64,000 nucleotides of DNA, taken from positions 1 to 64,000 of the forward strand of contig JANZZG010000008.1 in NCBI GenBank assembly GCA_026419515.1. The letters are read 5' to 3'. Shown here piece after piece: positions 9,401-18,504 of the stretch. The stretch is from Methylophilaceae bacterium (GTDB taxonomy: Bacteria; Pseudomonadota; Gammaproteobacteria; Burkholderiales; Methylophilaceae). How positions within the stretch are numbered: the stretch's first letter is position 1; each line of letters starts with the position of its first letter. The position numbers were made by a program, and so were the translations under genes. The notes under the pieces were generated by a model. The model saw nothing but the letters and a program-made list of their open reading frames with translations, did not search any database and was not told the origin of the DNA.

Positions 9401-9801
9401 TTCCTGGCCCAACCTCCAGTGGCATCCTGATACCACCAACCCGCCTGCGCCTTTTGTATCCAGCGTTGGGCGAAAGTATTACGCACTTCGGCTTCCCACT
9501 CGGGGTGACCATTGGCAACGGCGATTTCCTTATAGAGCGCGTTACGGTCCCCATTCTCGGCTGCCACCAGGGCATTGACCGCCTGGCGGTCCTTGAGCGG
9601 CACAGCATTGGCATCGCGCAGTGCGACGAGACCGTCGCGCGTGAGGCCGATGGCGCCACTGGCATAATGGGGGGCGAGTTGGGCATGACGCGCCTGCATG
9701 CTGGACTTGAGGGCACCTATGGCCGGGGTGTTGATTTCCAGGTCGGCGGCAGCCAATGCCAGCAGCGGCAGCAACAACAGGGCGATCAGAAATTTGCGCA
9801 T
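9397..9801 (-). CDS. ydbL: YdbL-family (DUF1318) periplasmic protein
   Basis: 134 aa with a clear signal peptide (MRKFLIALLLLPLLALAAA). The mature part has the DUF1318 features: INTPAIGALKSSMQARHAQLAPHYASGAIG, then DRQAVNALVAAENGDRNALYKEIA. In E. coli YdbL is encoded with YdbH and YnbE and is proposed to modulate their intermembrane bridge for phospholipid transport. Start and upstream ynbE stop overlap as ATGA. The three-gene order matches E. coli. Confidence 0.88.
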   Translation of the reverse strand: MRKFLIALLLLPLLALAAADLEINTPAIGALKSSMQARHAQLAPHYASGAIGLTRDGLVALRDANAVPLKDRQAVNALVAAENGDRNALYKEIAVANGHPEWEAEVRNTFAQRWIQKAQAGWWYQDATGGWARK

Positions 9802-9980
9802 CACTGGGTCTCCTTGTTTCGTTCGACGGGAGGCGTGGCATCCTTGTTGAGCTGCCAGACCTCGTCAATGATCCTGTCGGCGGCCTTCTCTGCGGCCGCG
9901 GCGGGGAAATAGATGTTGATGGTGACGCAGGCCGGCAGCATCAGCGCGGCTGCCAGCATCCAGATCCTATGGATTTTCAT
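9801..9980 (-). CDS. ynbE: YnbE-family outer-membrane lipoprotein
   Basis: 59 aa, only seen once the true ATG is chosen inside a longer frame. It has a basic start, a hydrophobic core and a lipobox ending in Cys (MLPAC), followed by VTINIYFPAAAAEKAADRIIDEVWQ, typical of YnbE. In E. coli, YnbE multimers in the outer membrane are thought to bind the C-terminus of YdbH and complete a lipid-conducting bridge. Eleven bases separate it from ydbH; its stop overlaps the ydbL start. Confidence 0.88.
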   Translation of the reverse strand: MKIHRIWMLAAALMLPACVTINIYFPAAAAEKAADRIIDEVWQLNKDATPPVERNKETQ

Positions 9981-9991
9981 GGGGCTATCCT

Positions 9992-11734
9992 TTACTCGAT
10001 GATGGGCGCATTGCCTGCCGTGACGCGCTTCAGGCGCTCCAGCAGTTCGTCCCAACCCACTTGCCGATTGTAACCCAATACCGTGATGGCGGGGACGCCA
10101 CTGCCTTTGACGATGACATAGCCATGTTGCGCCGGTTCTATCCCATCCATCATACAAACACCGTTGCGCAACCGGCACGACAGACCGATGCGGGCATAGT
10201 TGAATTCCCGGAAAAAGCGCAGGAAACTGCGCTGGATCGCTGCCGCAGCCCCGGCACCGCCCAGCGCCGAGATGTTTTCCACCGCCCGCTGCGAGATTTT
10301 TTTCGGGTAGTCGCCGGGGCTGCTGCGGAAGCTGGCGTCGAATTCGACCGGCCGCCAGGATGAAAGCTGCAGGCCGCGCACGTCACCGTCCAGCCGCCCG
10401 CGCATGGCGCCGAAAGAAAAGGTGCGCGTGAGCGGGTCGAGATCCAGGTTGCGCATGACGATATCGGCATAAAGGCGCGGTGCCCGGCCCAGCGGATCGT
10501 GCAGGACCAGATTGTCCACCGTCACGGTGCCATCGAACACCTCGAACTTCAGCACTCCATCGGCGGCCAGCCTGCCTTCGACATAAGTGACCAGGGGGGC
10601 GGTCAGCGCCAGTGTGCCTTCCATACGCGGCCACCCCATGGCGTGGGAAAAAGCGCCCATGGACACCGGCGACAGCGCGGCGCCGAGATGGCCCCGCCAT
10701 GTCCCATCGACGACTCCCACGAATACGTCTTTCAGCGTCAGCACACCATCCAACAGTGGGATGCGTCCTTCCGGCATGGACACCAGCATGCCTTCCGTCT
10801 GTATAGCGAGTGCGCTGCGCCCCAGCGGCAGGCCGAGCAGTCGCCCCCCTTCGAAGCGCAGGTGGGCGCGATTGGCCGCATCCCGCGCCCAAGGCAGCTC
10901 GGCATCGACTTTGTAGAAAGCGAATCGGCCGCCCTTGTCCTCGACGTCCAAGTCGCGCAAGGCCAGGCGAAACGCCCGCACCCCGCCTTCGATCAGCTGC
11001 GCCTGCAGGTCGGCGCGGCCTGCGATCTCCAGGTTGCCCAGCATGGTCTTGTCCAGGAACGGCTTGACCAGTAGTTCGTAACCGCGGCCCGCTTCCAGAC
11101 CGTGGCCGGACAGTTCCAGCCGCTCCAGGGACTTGCCGGTCAGTTCGAGACGGCCATGGAAATCGACCCGCCCCACCCCACCCAGCTTCGCGCTCCCCGC
11201 TTCCACCTCCAGGAATTCCGGCGACAAGACACCGCGCGCGCTCACCTCGTGCCCACCGCTAGGAAAATAAAGCGGCTGCCAGAACACTTCCCCAGTCTGC
11301 CAGTCCACCAGGCCCTGCCAGCGCCACCGTTCGCCGACGCGCACGGCTTCCATCTCGAAGCGTCCTCCCACGCGCTCGCCGGCATGCAGGCCGGCGGTAT
11401 CGCCGAAGGTCACGTCGCGCAGCTCGGTAGCCACCCGCAGCTGCTCCAGCCGGGTGTGGGCGCCGGCAAACTCGGCCCGCCCCAGGAGGGCTCCCCGGCT
11501 CACTACGACCGGCAACCCGGCTGCCTTCGCCAACTGCCCCCAGTCGCCCTGAGCAAAATCCGCATTGCCGCGCCAGCGGCCTTGCATGTCCAGGCTGGCG
11601 GTAAGATCGCGCACCACCACGGCAGGGTGGCGGATTTCGCCGACATGGATGTCGATGCGGGTGATGGCGCCCGCCTCGCAGCACAGTGCGCACAGCCACA
11701 GTCCGAGCAGCCGCGGCCAGCCGCCCGATATCAT
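9992..11734 (-). CDS. ydbH: YdbH-like AsmA-family protein, shorter than the E. coli form
   Basis: 580 aa. A hydrophobic N-terminus is followed by repeated beta-strand segments typical of AsmA/TamB-like lipid-transfer proteins. The conserved C-terminal region is present (YADIVMRNLDLDPLTRTFSFGAMRGRLDGDVRGL and FNYARIGLSCRLRNGVCMMDGI, then a VKGSGVPAITVLGYNRQVGWDEL stretch). Identification rests on this region and on ynbE and ydbL immediately after it. E. coli YdbH is about 880 residues, so this homologue lacks roughly a third, presumably from the repeated middle. The start overlaps the cysM stop as ATGA. Confidence 0.85.
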   Translation of the reverse strand: MISGGWPRLLGLWLCALCCEAGAITRIDIHVGEIRHPAVVVRDLTASLDMQGRWRGNADFAQGDWGQLAKAAGLPVVVSRGALLGRAEFAGAHTRLEQLRVATELRDVTFGDTAGLHAGERVGGRFEMEAVRVGERWRWQGLVDWQTGEVFWQPLYFPSGGHEVSARGVLSPEFLEVEAGSAKLGGVGRVDFHGRLELTGKSLERLELSGHGLEAGRGYELLVKPFLDKTMLGNLEIAGRADLQAQLIEGGVRAFRLALRDLDVEDKGGRFAFYKVDAELPWARDAANRAHLRFEGGRLLGLPLGRSALAIQTEGMLVSMPEGRIPLLDGVLTLKDVFVGVVDGTWRGHLGAALSPVSMGAFSHAMGWPRMEGTLALTAPLVTYVEGRLAADGVLKFEVFDGTVTVDNLVLHDPLGRAPRLYADIVMRNLDLDPLTRTFSFGAMRGRLDGDVRGLQLSSWRPVEFDASFRSSPGDYPKKISQRAVENISALGGAGAAAAIQRSFLRFFREFNYARIGLSCRLRNGVCMMDGIEPAQHGYVIVKGSGVPAITVLGYNRQVGWDELLERLKRVTAGNAPIIE

Positions 11735-12618
11735 TCCGGAAACACCCCGGTGGAGAGGTAGCGGTCACCGCGGTCGCACACGATGGAAACGATCACGGCG
11801 TGCTCGAGCTCTTTCGACAGCTGCAGCGCGGCAAACAGGGCGCCGCCGGAGGAGATGCCGGCAAAGATGCCCTCCTCCCGCGCCAGCCGGCGGGTGGTTT
11901 CTTCGGCGTCGGCTTGGCTCACATAGATCATGCGGTCGATGCGTGAAAAATCGCAGATTTTCGGCAGGTATTCCGGCGGCCATTTGCGGATGCCGGGGAT
12001 CTGCGCGCCTTCTTGCGGCTGCACGCCGACGATCTGGATGGCCGGGTTCATTTGCTTGAGGTAGCGTGAAGTCCCCATGATGGTGCCGGTGGTCCCCATG
12101 CTGGAAACGAAATGGGTGATTTTGCCTTCCGTGTCACGCCAGATTTCCGGGCCGGTGCCCTCGTAGTGCGCCTGTGGGTTGTCAGGATTGGCAAACTGGT
12201 CGAGGATACGGCCACGGCCCTCTCGCTGCAGCCTTTCGGCGACATCGCGCGCCCCTTCCATGCCGGCTTCTTTGGGCGTCAACACCAGCTCTGCGCCATA
12301 AGCCTTCATGGTCTGACGACGTTCCAGGGACTGGTTTTCCGGCATCACCAGCACCATTTTGTAGCCTTTGATCGCCGCCGCCATCGCCAGCGCGATCCCG
12401 GTGTTGCCGCTGGTCGCCTCGATCAGGGTGTCGCCTGGTTTGATCTCGCCGCGTGCTTCGGCACGGGAAATCATGGACAGCGCAGGCCTATCCTTCACCG
12501 AGCCGGCCGGGTTGTTGCCTTCCAGCTTCACCAGCAGCACATTGGTGGTCTCTCCTGGCATGCGCCGCAGCCGGACCAATGGTGTCTCACCCACACAATC
12601 TTCTATCGTCTTGTACAT
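11731..12618 (-). CDS. cysM: Cysteine synthase B
   Basis: 295 aa. PLP enzyme of the cysteine synthase family: the Schiff-base lysine is in GNNPAGSVKDRPA (about residue 42), the phosphate-binding TSGNTG loop follows, then GTTGTIMGTSRYLK, and ISSGGALFAAL near the C-terminus. The short length and the VGVQPQEGAQIPGIRKW stretch favour CysM over CysK. CysM condenses O-acetylserine with sulfide or thiosulfate. It overlaps ydbH by ATGA and follows dsbB by 56 bases. Confidence 0.93.
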   Translation of the reverse strand: MYKTIEDCVGETPLVRLRRMPGETTNVLLVKLEGNNPAGSVKDRPALSMISRAEARGEIKPGDTLIEATSGNTGIALAMAAAIKGYKMVLVMPENQSLERRQTMKAYGAELVLTPKEAGMEGARDVAERLQREGRGRILDQFANPDNPQAHYEGTGPEIWRDTEGKITHFVSSMGTTGTIMGTSRYLKQMNPAIQIVGVQPQEGAQIPGIRKWPPEYLPKICDFSRIDRMIYVSQADAEETTRRLAREEGIFAGISSGGALFAALQLSKELEHAVIVSIVCDRGDRYLSTGVFPE

Positions 12619-12674
12619 GAATGCGTTTTCATTCCTTCACGAAAACCGGCGGCGTCCGATCCATCTGGCCAGGT

Positions 12675-13190
12675 TCAGCGATCCGTACGGCATGCCAACA
12701 GCACCGCATAGGCGGCCAAGCCGATGAAAGCAGCCAACGACCATTGCGGGATGGTGAGCCCGAGCAGGGTCCAGTCGATGGCGGAACACTCACCGGTCCC
12801 CTTGAACACCAGTTCCACCGCTTTACCCAACGGAAAACGCTCAAAGATGTAATCGAAGCCAGCACCACACTCGGCCATCACTTCCTCGGGGTGGTTCTGG
12901 ATCCAGACATGGCGCAGGGCGATGCCAGCGCCAACCAAGGCGATCACACATTGTAGTGCGCCGTGCACCTTGCGCCACACCCCGCTGGGATGATGCAACG
13001 CTGCCAGCAGGAAAGCCACTCCCAGCACCATGAAGGCGATGCGCTGGAAAATACACAAAGGACAGGGTTCCAGGTCATTGCGGACCTGGATGTAGAGCGC
13101 CAGAACCACCACCGCATATGCCACCAGGAAACCCAGCAGATAACCGGCGCGTCCAGCAAGAATCTTGTCTAGCATGAGAAAGCGCTTCAT
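12675..13190 (-). CDS. dsbB: Disulfide bond formation protein DsbB
   Basis: 171 aa from the ATG preceded by GGGAG; an ATG five codons earlier is also possible. Four hydrophobic segments are visible. The first redox pair is CPLC after the first helix pair, and the second pair is Cys in MAECGAGFD and in GECSAIDW, as in DsbB. It reoxidises DsbA and passes electrons to quinone. It heads the long leftward run into cysM. It diverges from the DedA gene. Confidence 0.92.
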   Translation of the reverse strand: MKRFLMLDKILAGRAGYLLGFLVAYAVVVLALYIQVRNDLEPCPLCIFQRIAFMVLGVAFLLAALHHPSGVWRKVHGALQCVIALVGAGIALRHVWIQNHPEEVMAECGAGFDYIFERFPLGKAVELVFKGTGECSAIDWTLLGLTIPQWSLAAFIGLAAYAVLLACRTDR

Positions 13191-13201
13191 TTCCGAGACT
13201 C

Positions 13202-13213
13202 CCATTATAATGG
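13202..13213. promoter_or_regulatory. 12-bp perfect palindrome with a TATAAT on each strand
   Basis: CCATTATAATGG is self-complementary and lies between the divergent dsbB and dedA-like genes. On the + strand the TATAAT (13206-13211) would give a start about 20 bases before the dedA ATG, so it can serve as a -10 box for that gene; no good -35 is seen. On the - strand it lies too close to the dsbB ATG for a normal leader. It may be a shared promoter core or an operator. Confidence 0.4.
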
Positions 13214-13237
13214 AGCTTGCCTTCTAGTTTCGGAATC

Positions 13238-13885
13238 ATGCCATCCATGATCGAACACATCCTCACCATTCTCGCCGGCTGGATCGTCGCGGTCATCTCC
13301 TCGCTCGGCTACGGCGGTATCGTGCTGCTGATGGGCATCGAGTCGGCCTGCATTCCGCTGCCTTCGGAAATCATCATGCCATTCTCCGGCTATCTGGTGT
13401 TCAAGGGGGAGATGACGCTGTGGGGCATCGCGCTGGCCGGCGCGGCAGGCTGCGTGGCCGGATCGATCCCGGCCTATTACCTGGGCATGTATGGCGGGCG
13501 CCCGCTGGTGGAGAAATATGGCAAGTGGGTGCTGATCTCGCACCACGACCTGCATCTGGCCGACCGCGCCTTCGAAAAATACGGGGAGGCCATCATCTTC
13601 ATCGGCCGTCTGCTGCCGGCAGTGCGTACTTTCATCGCCTTTCCCGCCGGCCTCGCGCGCATGCCCATGGGACGCTTCGTCGCTTATACTTTCGCCGGCT
13701 CGCTGATCTGGTGCGGGGCGCTGGGATGGCTGGGGATGAAACTGGGCGAGCACTGGACCCGCCTCAAGGTCTATTTCCACCAGTTCCACCACGTGATCGC
13801 CGCCGCGGTGGTGATCTTCGTCGTGTGGTACGTACGACGCCACCTCAAGGCGGTCCGACGCCACCATCGTTTTCATTCCGAATAA
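13238..13885 (+). CDS. DedA-family membrane protein
   Basis: 215 aa. Several membrane segments surround the DedA motifs: [20 protein letters not shown] near the N-terminus, then [18 protein letters not shown], and the [22 protein letters not shown] region with conserved Arg and Gly residues. DedA proteins are implicated in undecaprenyl-phosphate or phospholipid translocation and in membrane potential. ATG at 13238 is used; ATG at 13247 is an alternative. Twenty bases separate it from the chemoreceptor gene downstream. Confidence 0.88.
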   Translation: MPSMIEHILTILAGWIVAVISSLGYGGIVLLMGIESACIPLPSEIIMPFSGYLVFKGEMTLWGIALAGAAGCVAGSIPAYYLGMYGGRPLVEKYGKWVLISHHDLHLADRAFEKYGEAIIFIGRLLPAVRTFIAFPAGLARMPMGRFVAYTFAGSLIWCGALGWLGMKLGEHWTRLKVYFHQFHHVIAAAVVIFVVWYVRRHLKAVRRHHRFHSE

Positions 13886-13905
13886 AAATCCAGGGAGGAG
13901 AACCT

Positions 13906-15138
13906 ATGAGCCCATTGATCGACATGGTTTCCGGCAGCATCCGCAACAAGCTTTTGCTCATCACCGGCAGCGGCACCACCATGCTGCTGAGCGCGGCCTT
14001 GTTTGGGCTCTGGCTGGCGTGGCAGGAAAGCCTAATCCTGCCGGATGATCAAGCAGCGAAATTCCAGAATGAAATCCTGTTCACCCTCGGGCTGATGGCA
14101 GCGGCCATCGTGATCGCATTTGTGGTCTTTCTGTGGCTGGTACAGCGCAACATCATAGGGCCGGCCCGCCAGCTGGAGCGTGATTTGCGCCGCCTGGCGC
14201 AAGGCGATTTCTCCCAGCCGATCATTCAGACCACACAAGACGAAATCGGCCAGGTGGCGGCCAGCGCCGAGCAGATCCGCAAAGACCTGGGCGCCATCGT
14301 CGATAACGTCAAGCACGCCACCGCGCGCGTCGGAGAAGCCGCCACCGCACTGGCCGACACCGCTTCCACCATCGTGCAAGGATCCCAGCACCAAAAAACG
14401 GCGGCCGACACCGCCGCCCAGACCATGGAGCATGTCACGCGCAGCATCAGCGCAGTGGCGGAGAATGCCGACGAAGTGCGTCGTCTGTCCTCTTCCAGCC
14501 TGGAACAAAGCCGTATCGGCAACGAGCAGCTGGCCGCCCTGTTGCGTGAAATGCAGAACACCATCGCCAGTATGCAACAAGTGGCGCAATCGGTCGGCCA
14601 GTTCGTGGAAAACATGGCGACCATCAGCCACATGACCCAACAGGTCAAGGACATCGCCGATCAAACCAACCTGCTGGCCCTCAATGCCGCCATTGAAGCG
14701 GCGCGTGCTGGAGAATTCGGCCGCGGCTTCGCCGTGGTGGCCGACGAGGTACGCAAGCTGGCAGAAAAATCCGCCCAGGCCGCCAACGAAATCGACGGTG
14801 TGACGCGCGCCATCAATGCCCAGTCCAGCGAAGTCACCGATACGCTGGCGCGTGGCCAAAAATTCCTCGAATCCAGCGAGGCACTGACCGTGCAAGCCGC
14901 GGCCGCGCTCGAACGCACGCGCGATGCGGCCATGCACACCAACGAAGGGGTGGACAACATTACCCAGCGGGTGCGGGAACAAAACGTCGCCAGTGAGGAG
15001 ATCTCCCGGCTGGTAGAACAAATCGCCGTGATGGCCGAGGACAATAGCAACGCCATCCAGCATGCGGCCGAGGCGGCGCGTCATCTGGTGGAACTGGCCG
15101 AAAATCTGGAGGCGACGGTCAGCCGCTTCAGGATTTGA
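13906..15138 (+). CDS. Methyl-accepting chemotaxis-type protein with minimal periplasmic part
   Basis: 410 aa, preceded by GGGAGGAG. Two transmembrane segments (about 14-41 and 57-80) are separated by only some 15 residues, so there is no room for a periplasmic ligand domain. A HAMP region follows ([22 protein letters not shown]), then a long coiled coil with the signalling hairpin ([36 protein letters not shown]). It should control a CheA kinase, sensing a membrane, cytoplasmic or partner-protein signal. No che genes are nearby. Confidence 0.92.
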   Translation: MSPLIDMVSGSIRNKLLLITGSGTTMLLSAALFGLWLAWQESLILPDDQAAKFQNEILFTLGLMAAAIVIAFVVFLWLVQRNIIGPARQLERDLRRLAQGDFSQPIIQTTQDEIGQVAASAEQIRKDLGAIVDNVKHATARVGEAATALADTASTIVQGSQHQKTAADTAAQTMEHVTRSISAVAENADEVRRLSSSSLEQSRIGNEQLAALLREMQNTIASMQQVAQSVGQFVENMATISHMTQQVKDIADQTNLLALNAAIEAARAGEFGRGFAVVADEVRKLAEKSAQAANEIDGVTRAINAQSSEVTDTLARGQKFLESSEALTVQAAAALERTRDAAMHTNEGVDNITQRVREQNVASEEISRLVEQIAVMAEDNSNAIQHAAEAARHLVELAENLEATVSRFRI

Positions 15139-15150
15139 CGCGTTCCAAGG

Positions 15151-18100
15151 CTAGAGCTCCACCAGCCGCCCGGCTTCCAGAAACAGCACGGCCTTGCGCA
15201 CCGGCAGCCCTTCGCCGGCGAACAGCCCAGCATAGCGCTCGAGCTGTGGGCGGTGGCGTTCCGCCAGCGCTCGGAGCGTGGCTTCCGTTACCTCTTCGTC
15301 CAAATGTTCCAACTTGTAATCGATCACCCAACGCGCTTTTCCCTCAATGAAGGTGCGATCCACCCCATGTCGTACGGTCCGCCCGCCCTCACTTTCTGCC
15401 ACGACCAGCTCCGAAGCTGCCCCGAGACGGTCGCGCAGCACCCACTGACCATCGGATGACGAAAGCGTACGGCACAACGCCGCCAGTACCCGATCCGCAC
15501 CTTGTCGTGCCTGGGCTTCGCGATGCCCCTGCCTTTGCAGCCAGCGCACCATGGCGGGGCGCAATGCCTGCAAGCGGACAGCTGTCCAGTCCGCCAACGA
15601 CGGGCCGGCCATCATCTCCAGATAGAGATGCGCCAGCGTGCCACAATCCGCTTCCAGATTCCCCTGCGCGGTGGCTGGTCGTGGTATCGCGCCTTCGCCT
15701 GGCGTCGCTGCAGATGGTGCTACCTGCGCGAGCAATTCGGGAAGCGCTGGCTGTGGAAGGCGGACCAGCCGAGGGATGAAGTCGGTCGGCACTTCCTCCG
15801 TATCGGAACAGGTCGAAACCATCGCCTGCGTGAAATGCGTACCGATGGCATCCCACAACCGTTCGAGGAAACTGCCGGCCGGCGGCTTGAGTTCCCCTTT
15901 GGCATTGGGCGCCACGGCCGCGACCAGATGCAGGCGCTGTTTCGCCCGTGTGGCACCGACATACAGCACGCGTGCTGCCTCGTTGGCCGCGCGCTCGGCC
16001 TCCAGTCGGCGCAGATAATCGTAGGCGGAAGGCAGGCCCCCGCGACGGTGCCGGGGCACCCAGGGTGCCGCCACCAACTGCGGCTCGGCCGCATCGATCG
16101 CCACCTCCTCCCATAGCACCAGCGGCACGTCGTTTCCCTTGGGAAGACGATGCAAACCCAGCAGGATCACACTGTCGAATTCCAATCCCTTAGATTTGTG
16201 CAGCGTCATGAACTGAGGATAGGCCTCCGCCTGTACCTCAGGCGCGGCATAAAGTTCTGCCATAGCCTTTTCCAGTTCATCCACGGCGAAGCGACCCGAA
16301 CGCGCCAGACGCTCCACCAGATCGAAAAACGTCTGCACATCGCGCACGTCGCCGGCGTCCCACAGACAATGCGGCCCGCCCAGCCGCAGCCAGGCCGATT
16401 CGACCCAGCGCCGCACGGGCTGGCGGCCCTGGTGGGCGAAGGATTCTTCCAGCACACCGCGCACATACAGCAGACGTCGTCGGCCATCTTCACTCATGCG
16501 CGCAAGACGTGACGCGTCGTGCATCAGCTGCCACACGGTGGCATCGTGGTCATCGGCGGCCAAGGTATGCAGATCGGCCAGCGTCAGCCCGCACCAGGGA
16601 GCACGCAACAGCGCCAACCAGCTGACGCGGTCGGCACGGTGCAACAGCGCACGGACCAATGTCAGCGCATCCTGCACCACCTGCCGGCCGGCCAGTGCTT
16701 CCACTTCCACTGCCTGGAATTTCAACCCTGGGTAGTGGCGCCGGATTTCCGCCACCAAGGCATCCAGATGGGTACGCGCGCGCACCAGCACGGCGATACG
16801 TTTGTCGGGGAAAGCAGCCCGCTCCTGCTCGATCAAGGTCACCACATGACGCGCCTCCAATGCGGCCAGCTGATCTTCCGTGGCCCCCTGTTCGGTGCGC
16901 AGCGGATGCACGAATACCCCGTCGCCGGCTTCTGCCGGACGGGTAGCGATGAACGGCCGATAGCAGATGGCGCCACGCGTTTCGCTGTCGGTCGAGGGAA
17001 ACACATGACGGAAAGTATCGTTCACCCATTGCACCACTGCCGGACAAGAGCGGTTGTTGCGCGTCAGGCGTAGGCACTCCAAACGCAAGTGACCAATGCC
17101 ATAGCGCTCCGCCTGCAAGAACAGGCCAACCTCGGCCTTGCGGAAACGGTAGATCGACTGCATGGGATCACCCACGCAAAACAGTGTACGCCCGTCGCCC
17201 GGCGCCCACCCGGCCGTCAACCGCTCCAGCAGTTTGACCTGGGTGGGACTGGTATCCTGGAATTCGTCCACCAGCAAATGCTGGATACGGTAGTCCAACC
17301 GCAATGCCAGATCGGTCGGCCCGACCTCGTCTTCCAGGGCATACAGCGCGCGGCTCGCCACCTCGACGAAATCCACTTCGCCCACTTCCTGGAACACCGC
17401 CAGCAGATGCCCGGCCGCCTGCTGCAGCAGACTGGCCAGCGCGCCGACGATACGCCATTCTGCGTCGTCGCGGCGCACTTCGGGCAGAGACTGGATGCGT
17501 GCCAGCGGCTGCGGATCAGGCAACCCGGCCAGGATCTCCAACAGCTGCTCCTTGCACGCGCGGCCTTCTTCCGTGGCCGGGAACCCCAACCGCTTGTCGA
17601 ATGCCCTGCGCCAGCTACCCTCGCCGGTCAGCAGCAGTTCGCACATGGCGCGCCACAGGGGCAATGCCTCCGGTGTGGGCGTAAGAGGTGTCTCCCAATC
17701 CGACAAGAGTGCCAGCGGATGATCGCACGGCAAGTTGGATGCAGCATAACGCGCCACCGGCATCAACCTCGTTTGTAGTTCCGGTGTCAATACCGCCGCT
17801 GCCTGGGCGAGGTCATGTCGTACCAGATGACGCAAAGCGGTCTCGGCTTCCTCTTGTGTCAGTGGCCGGTTGGTATGGTGCAGCCACTGATCGCGCTTGG
17901 CCAGCATGTCCGCCAGCAAATTGGACAGCTGCCCCGTATCGTTATCGAAATAGGCCAACGCGATGCCCACCGGGCCGTGCTCCGTCTGGTTTTCCAGCAT
18001 GGCCAGGGTACGCCGTGCCGCCTCGCGATAATGCAGGGTGGCATCCGCGCATACGCCTGGCTGACTGCCAAAGCGGCTCAGCAGCGGCATCTGTCGCGCC

Positions 18101-18504
18101 AGCAGGCTGCACAGCGCGTCGATGGTGGTAATGCGCAGCCGCGCCGGCTGGGTCAGCAGATTCCAGCCCAGCGCCGAGGATCGGGCCAGCGCGGCACGTG
18201 CCAGCTGGCGCGTCACCGCCTTGTGGGGCGCATCCACCGGTATGGCGTCCGCCGCCTCCCGCAGGCTCTGCAACACACGGCCGCGCATCTCGGCGGCCGC
18301 CTTATTGGTGAAGGTGATGGCGACGATCTCCTCCGGTGCCTCCACCACGTCGAGCAGCTTGAGGTAGCGTTGCGTCAGTAGTTCGGTCTTGCCTGCGCCA
18401 GCCGGTGCCTCGACGATGAACGAGGCCAGTTCCAGCGCACGCACGCGGCTGGCTTCGTCCTGTTCGAGCAACGCATCAGGCACGGTACCATCCCCCCCGT
18501 TCAT
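15151..18504 (-). CDS. UvrD/RecB-type helicase-nuclease, AddA-like
   Basis: 1117 aa. Superfamily 1A helicase motifs are visible: Walker A in EAPAGAGKTELL, motif Ia (ITFTNKAAAEMRGR), Walker B (LVDEFQDTSPTQ), motif III (FCVGDPMQSIYRFRKAE), and motifs V-VI (MTLHKSKGLEFDSVIL and VLYVGATRAKQRLHL). The C-terminus carries a RecB-like nuclease core (GVDRTFIEGKARWVIDYKLEH, RPQLERYAG). It should process double-strand DNA ends for recombination together with the gene upstream. The frame overlaps that gene by 29 bases; a GTG at 18483, seven codons downstream and preceded by a G-rich tract, may be the true start. Confidence 0.88.
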   Translation of the reverse strand: MNGGDGTVPDALLEQDEASRVRALELASFIVEAPAGAGKTELLTQRYLKLLDVVEAPEEIVAITFTNKAAAEMRGRVLQSLREAADAIPVDAPHKAVTRQLARAALARSSALGWNLLTQPARLRITTIDALCSLLARQMPLLSRFGSQPGVCADATLHYREAARRTLAMLENQTEHGPVGIALAYFDNDTGQLSNLLADMLAKRDQWLHHTNRPLTQEEAETALRHLVRHDLAQAAAVLTPELQTRLMPVARYAASNLPCDHPLALLSDWETPLTPTPEALPLWRAMCELLLTGEGSWRRAFDKRLGFPATEEGRACKEQLLEILAGLPDPQPLARIQSLPEVRRDDAEWRIVGALASLLQQAAGHLLAVFQEVGEVDFVEVASRALYALEDEVGPTDLALRLDYRIQHLLVDEFQDTSPTQVKLLERLTAGWAPGDGRTLFCVGDPMQSIYRFRKAEVGLFLQAERYGIGHLRLECLRLTRNNRSCPAVVQWVNDTFRHVFPSTDSETRGAICYRPFIATRPAEAGDGVFVHPLRTEQGATEDQLAALEARHVVTLIEQERAAFPDKRIAVLVRARTHLDALVAEIRRHYPGLKFQAVEVEALAGRQVVQDALTLVRALLHRADRVSWLALLRAPWCGLTLADLHTLAADDHDATVWQLMHDASRLARMSEDGRRRLLYVRGVLEESFAHQGRQPVRRWVESAWLRLGGPHCLWDAGDVRDVQTFFDLVERLARSGRFAVDELEKAMAELYAAPEVQAEAYPQFMTLHKSKGLEFDSVILLGLHRLPKGNDVPLVLWEEVAIDAAEPQLVAAPWVPRHRRGGLPSAYDYLRRLEAERAANEAARVLYVGATRAKQRLHLVAAVAPNAKGELKPPAGSFLERLWDAIGTHFTQAMVSTCSDTEEVPTDFIPRLVRLPQPALPELLAQVAPSAATPGEGAIPRPATAQGNLEADCGTLAHLYLEMMAGPSLADWTAVRLQALRPAMVRWLQRQGHREAQARQGADRVLAALCRTLSSSDGQWVLRDRLGAASELVVAESEGGRTVRHGVDRTFIEGKARWVIDYKLEHLDEEVTEATLRALAERHRPQLERYAGLFAGEGLPVRKAVLFLEAGRLVEL

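Noticed and set aside
14032-15084. 350-aa open frame opposite the chemoreceptor
   Set aside because: The chemoreceptor hairpin motif is unmistakable on the + strand; the antisense product is Gly/Leu-rich without a domain.
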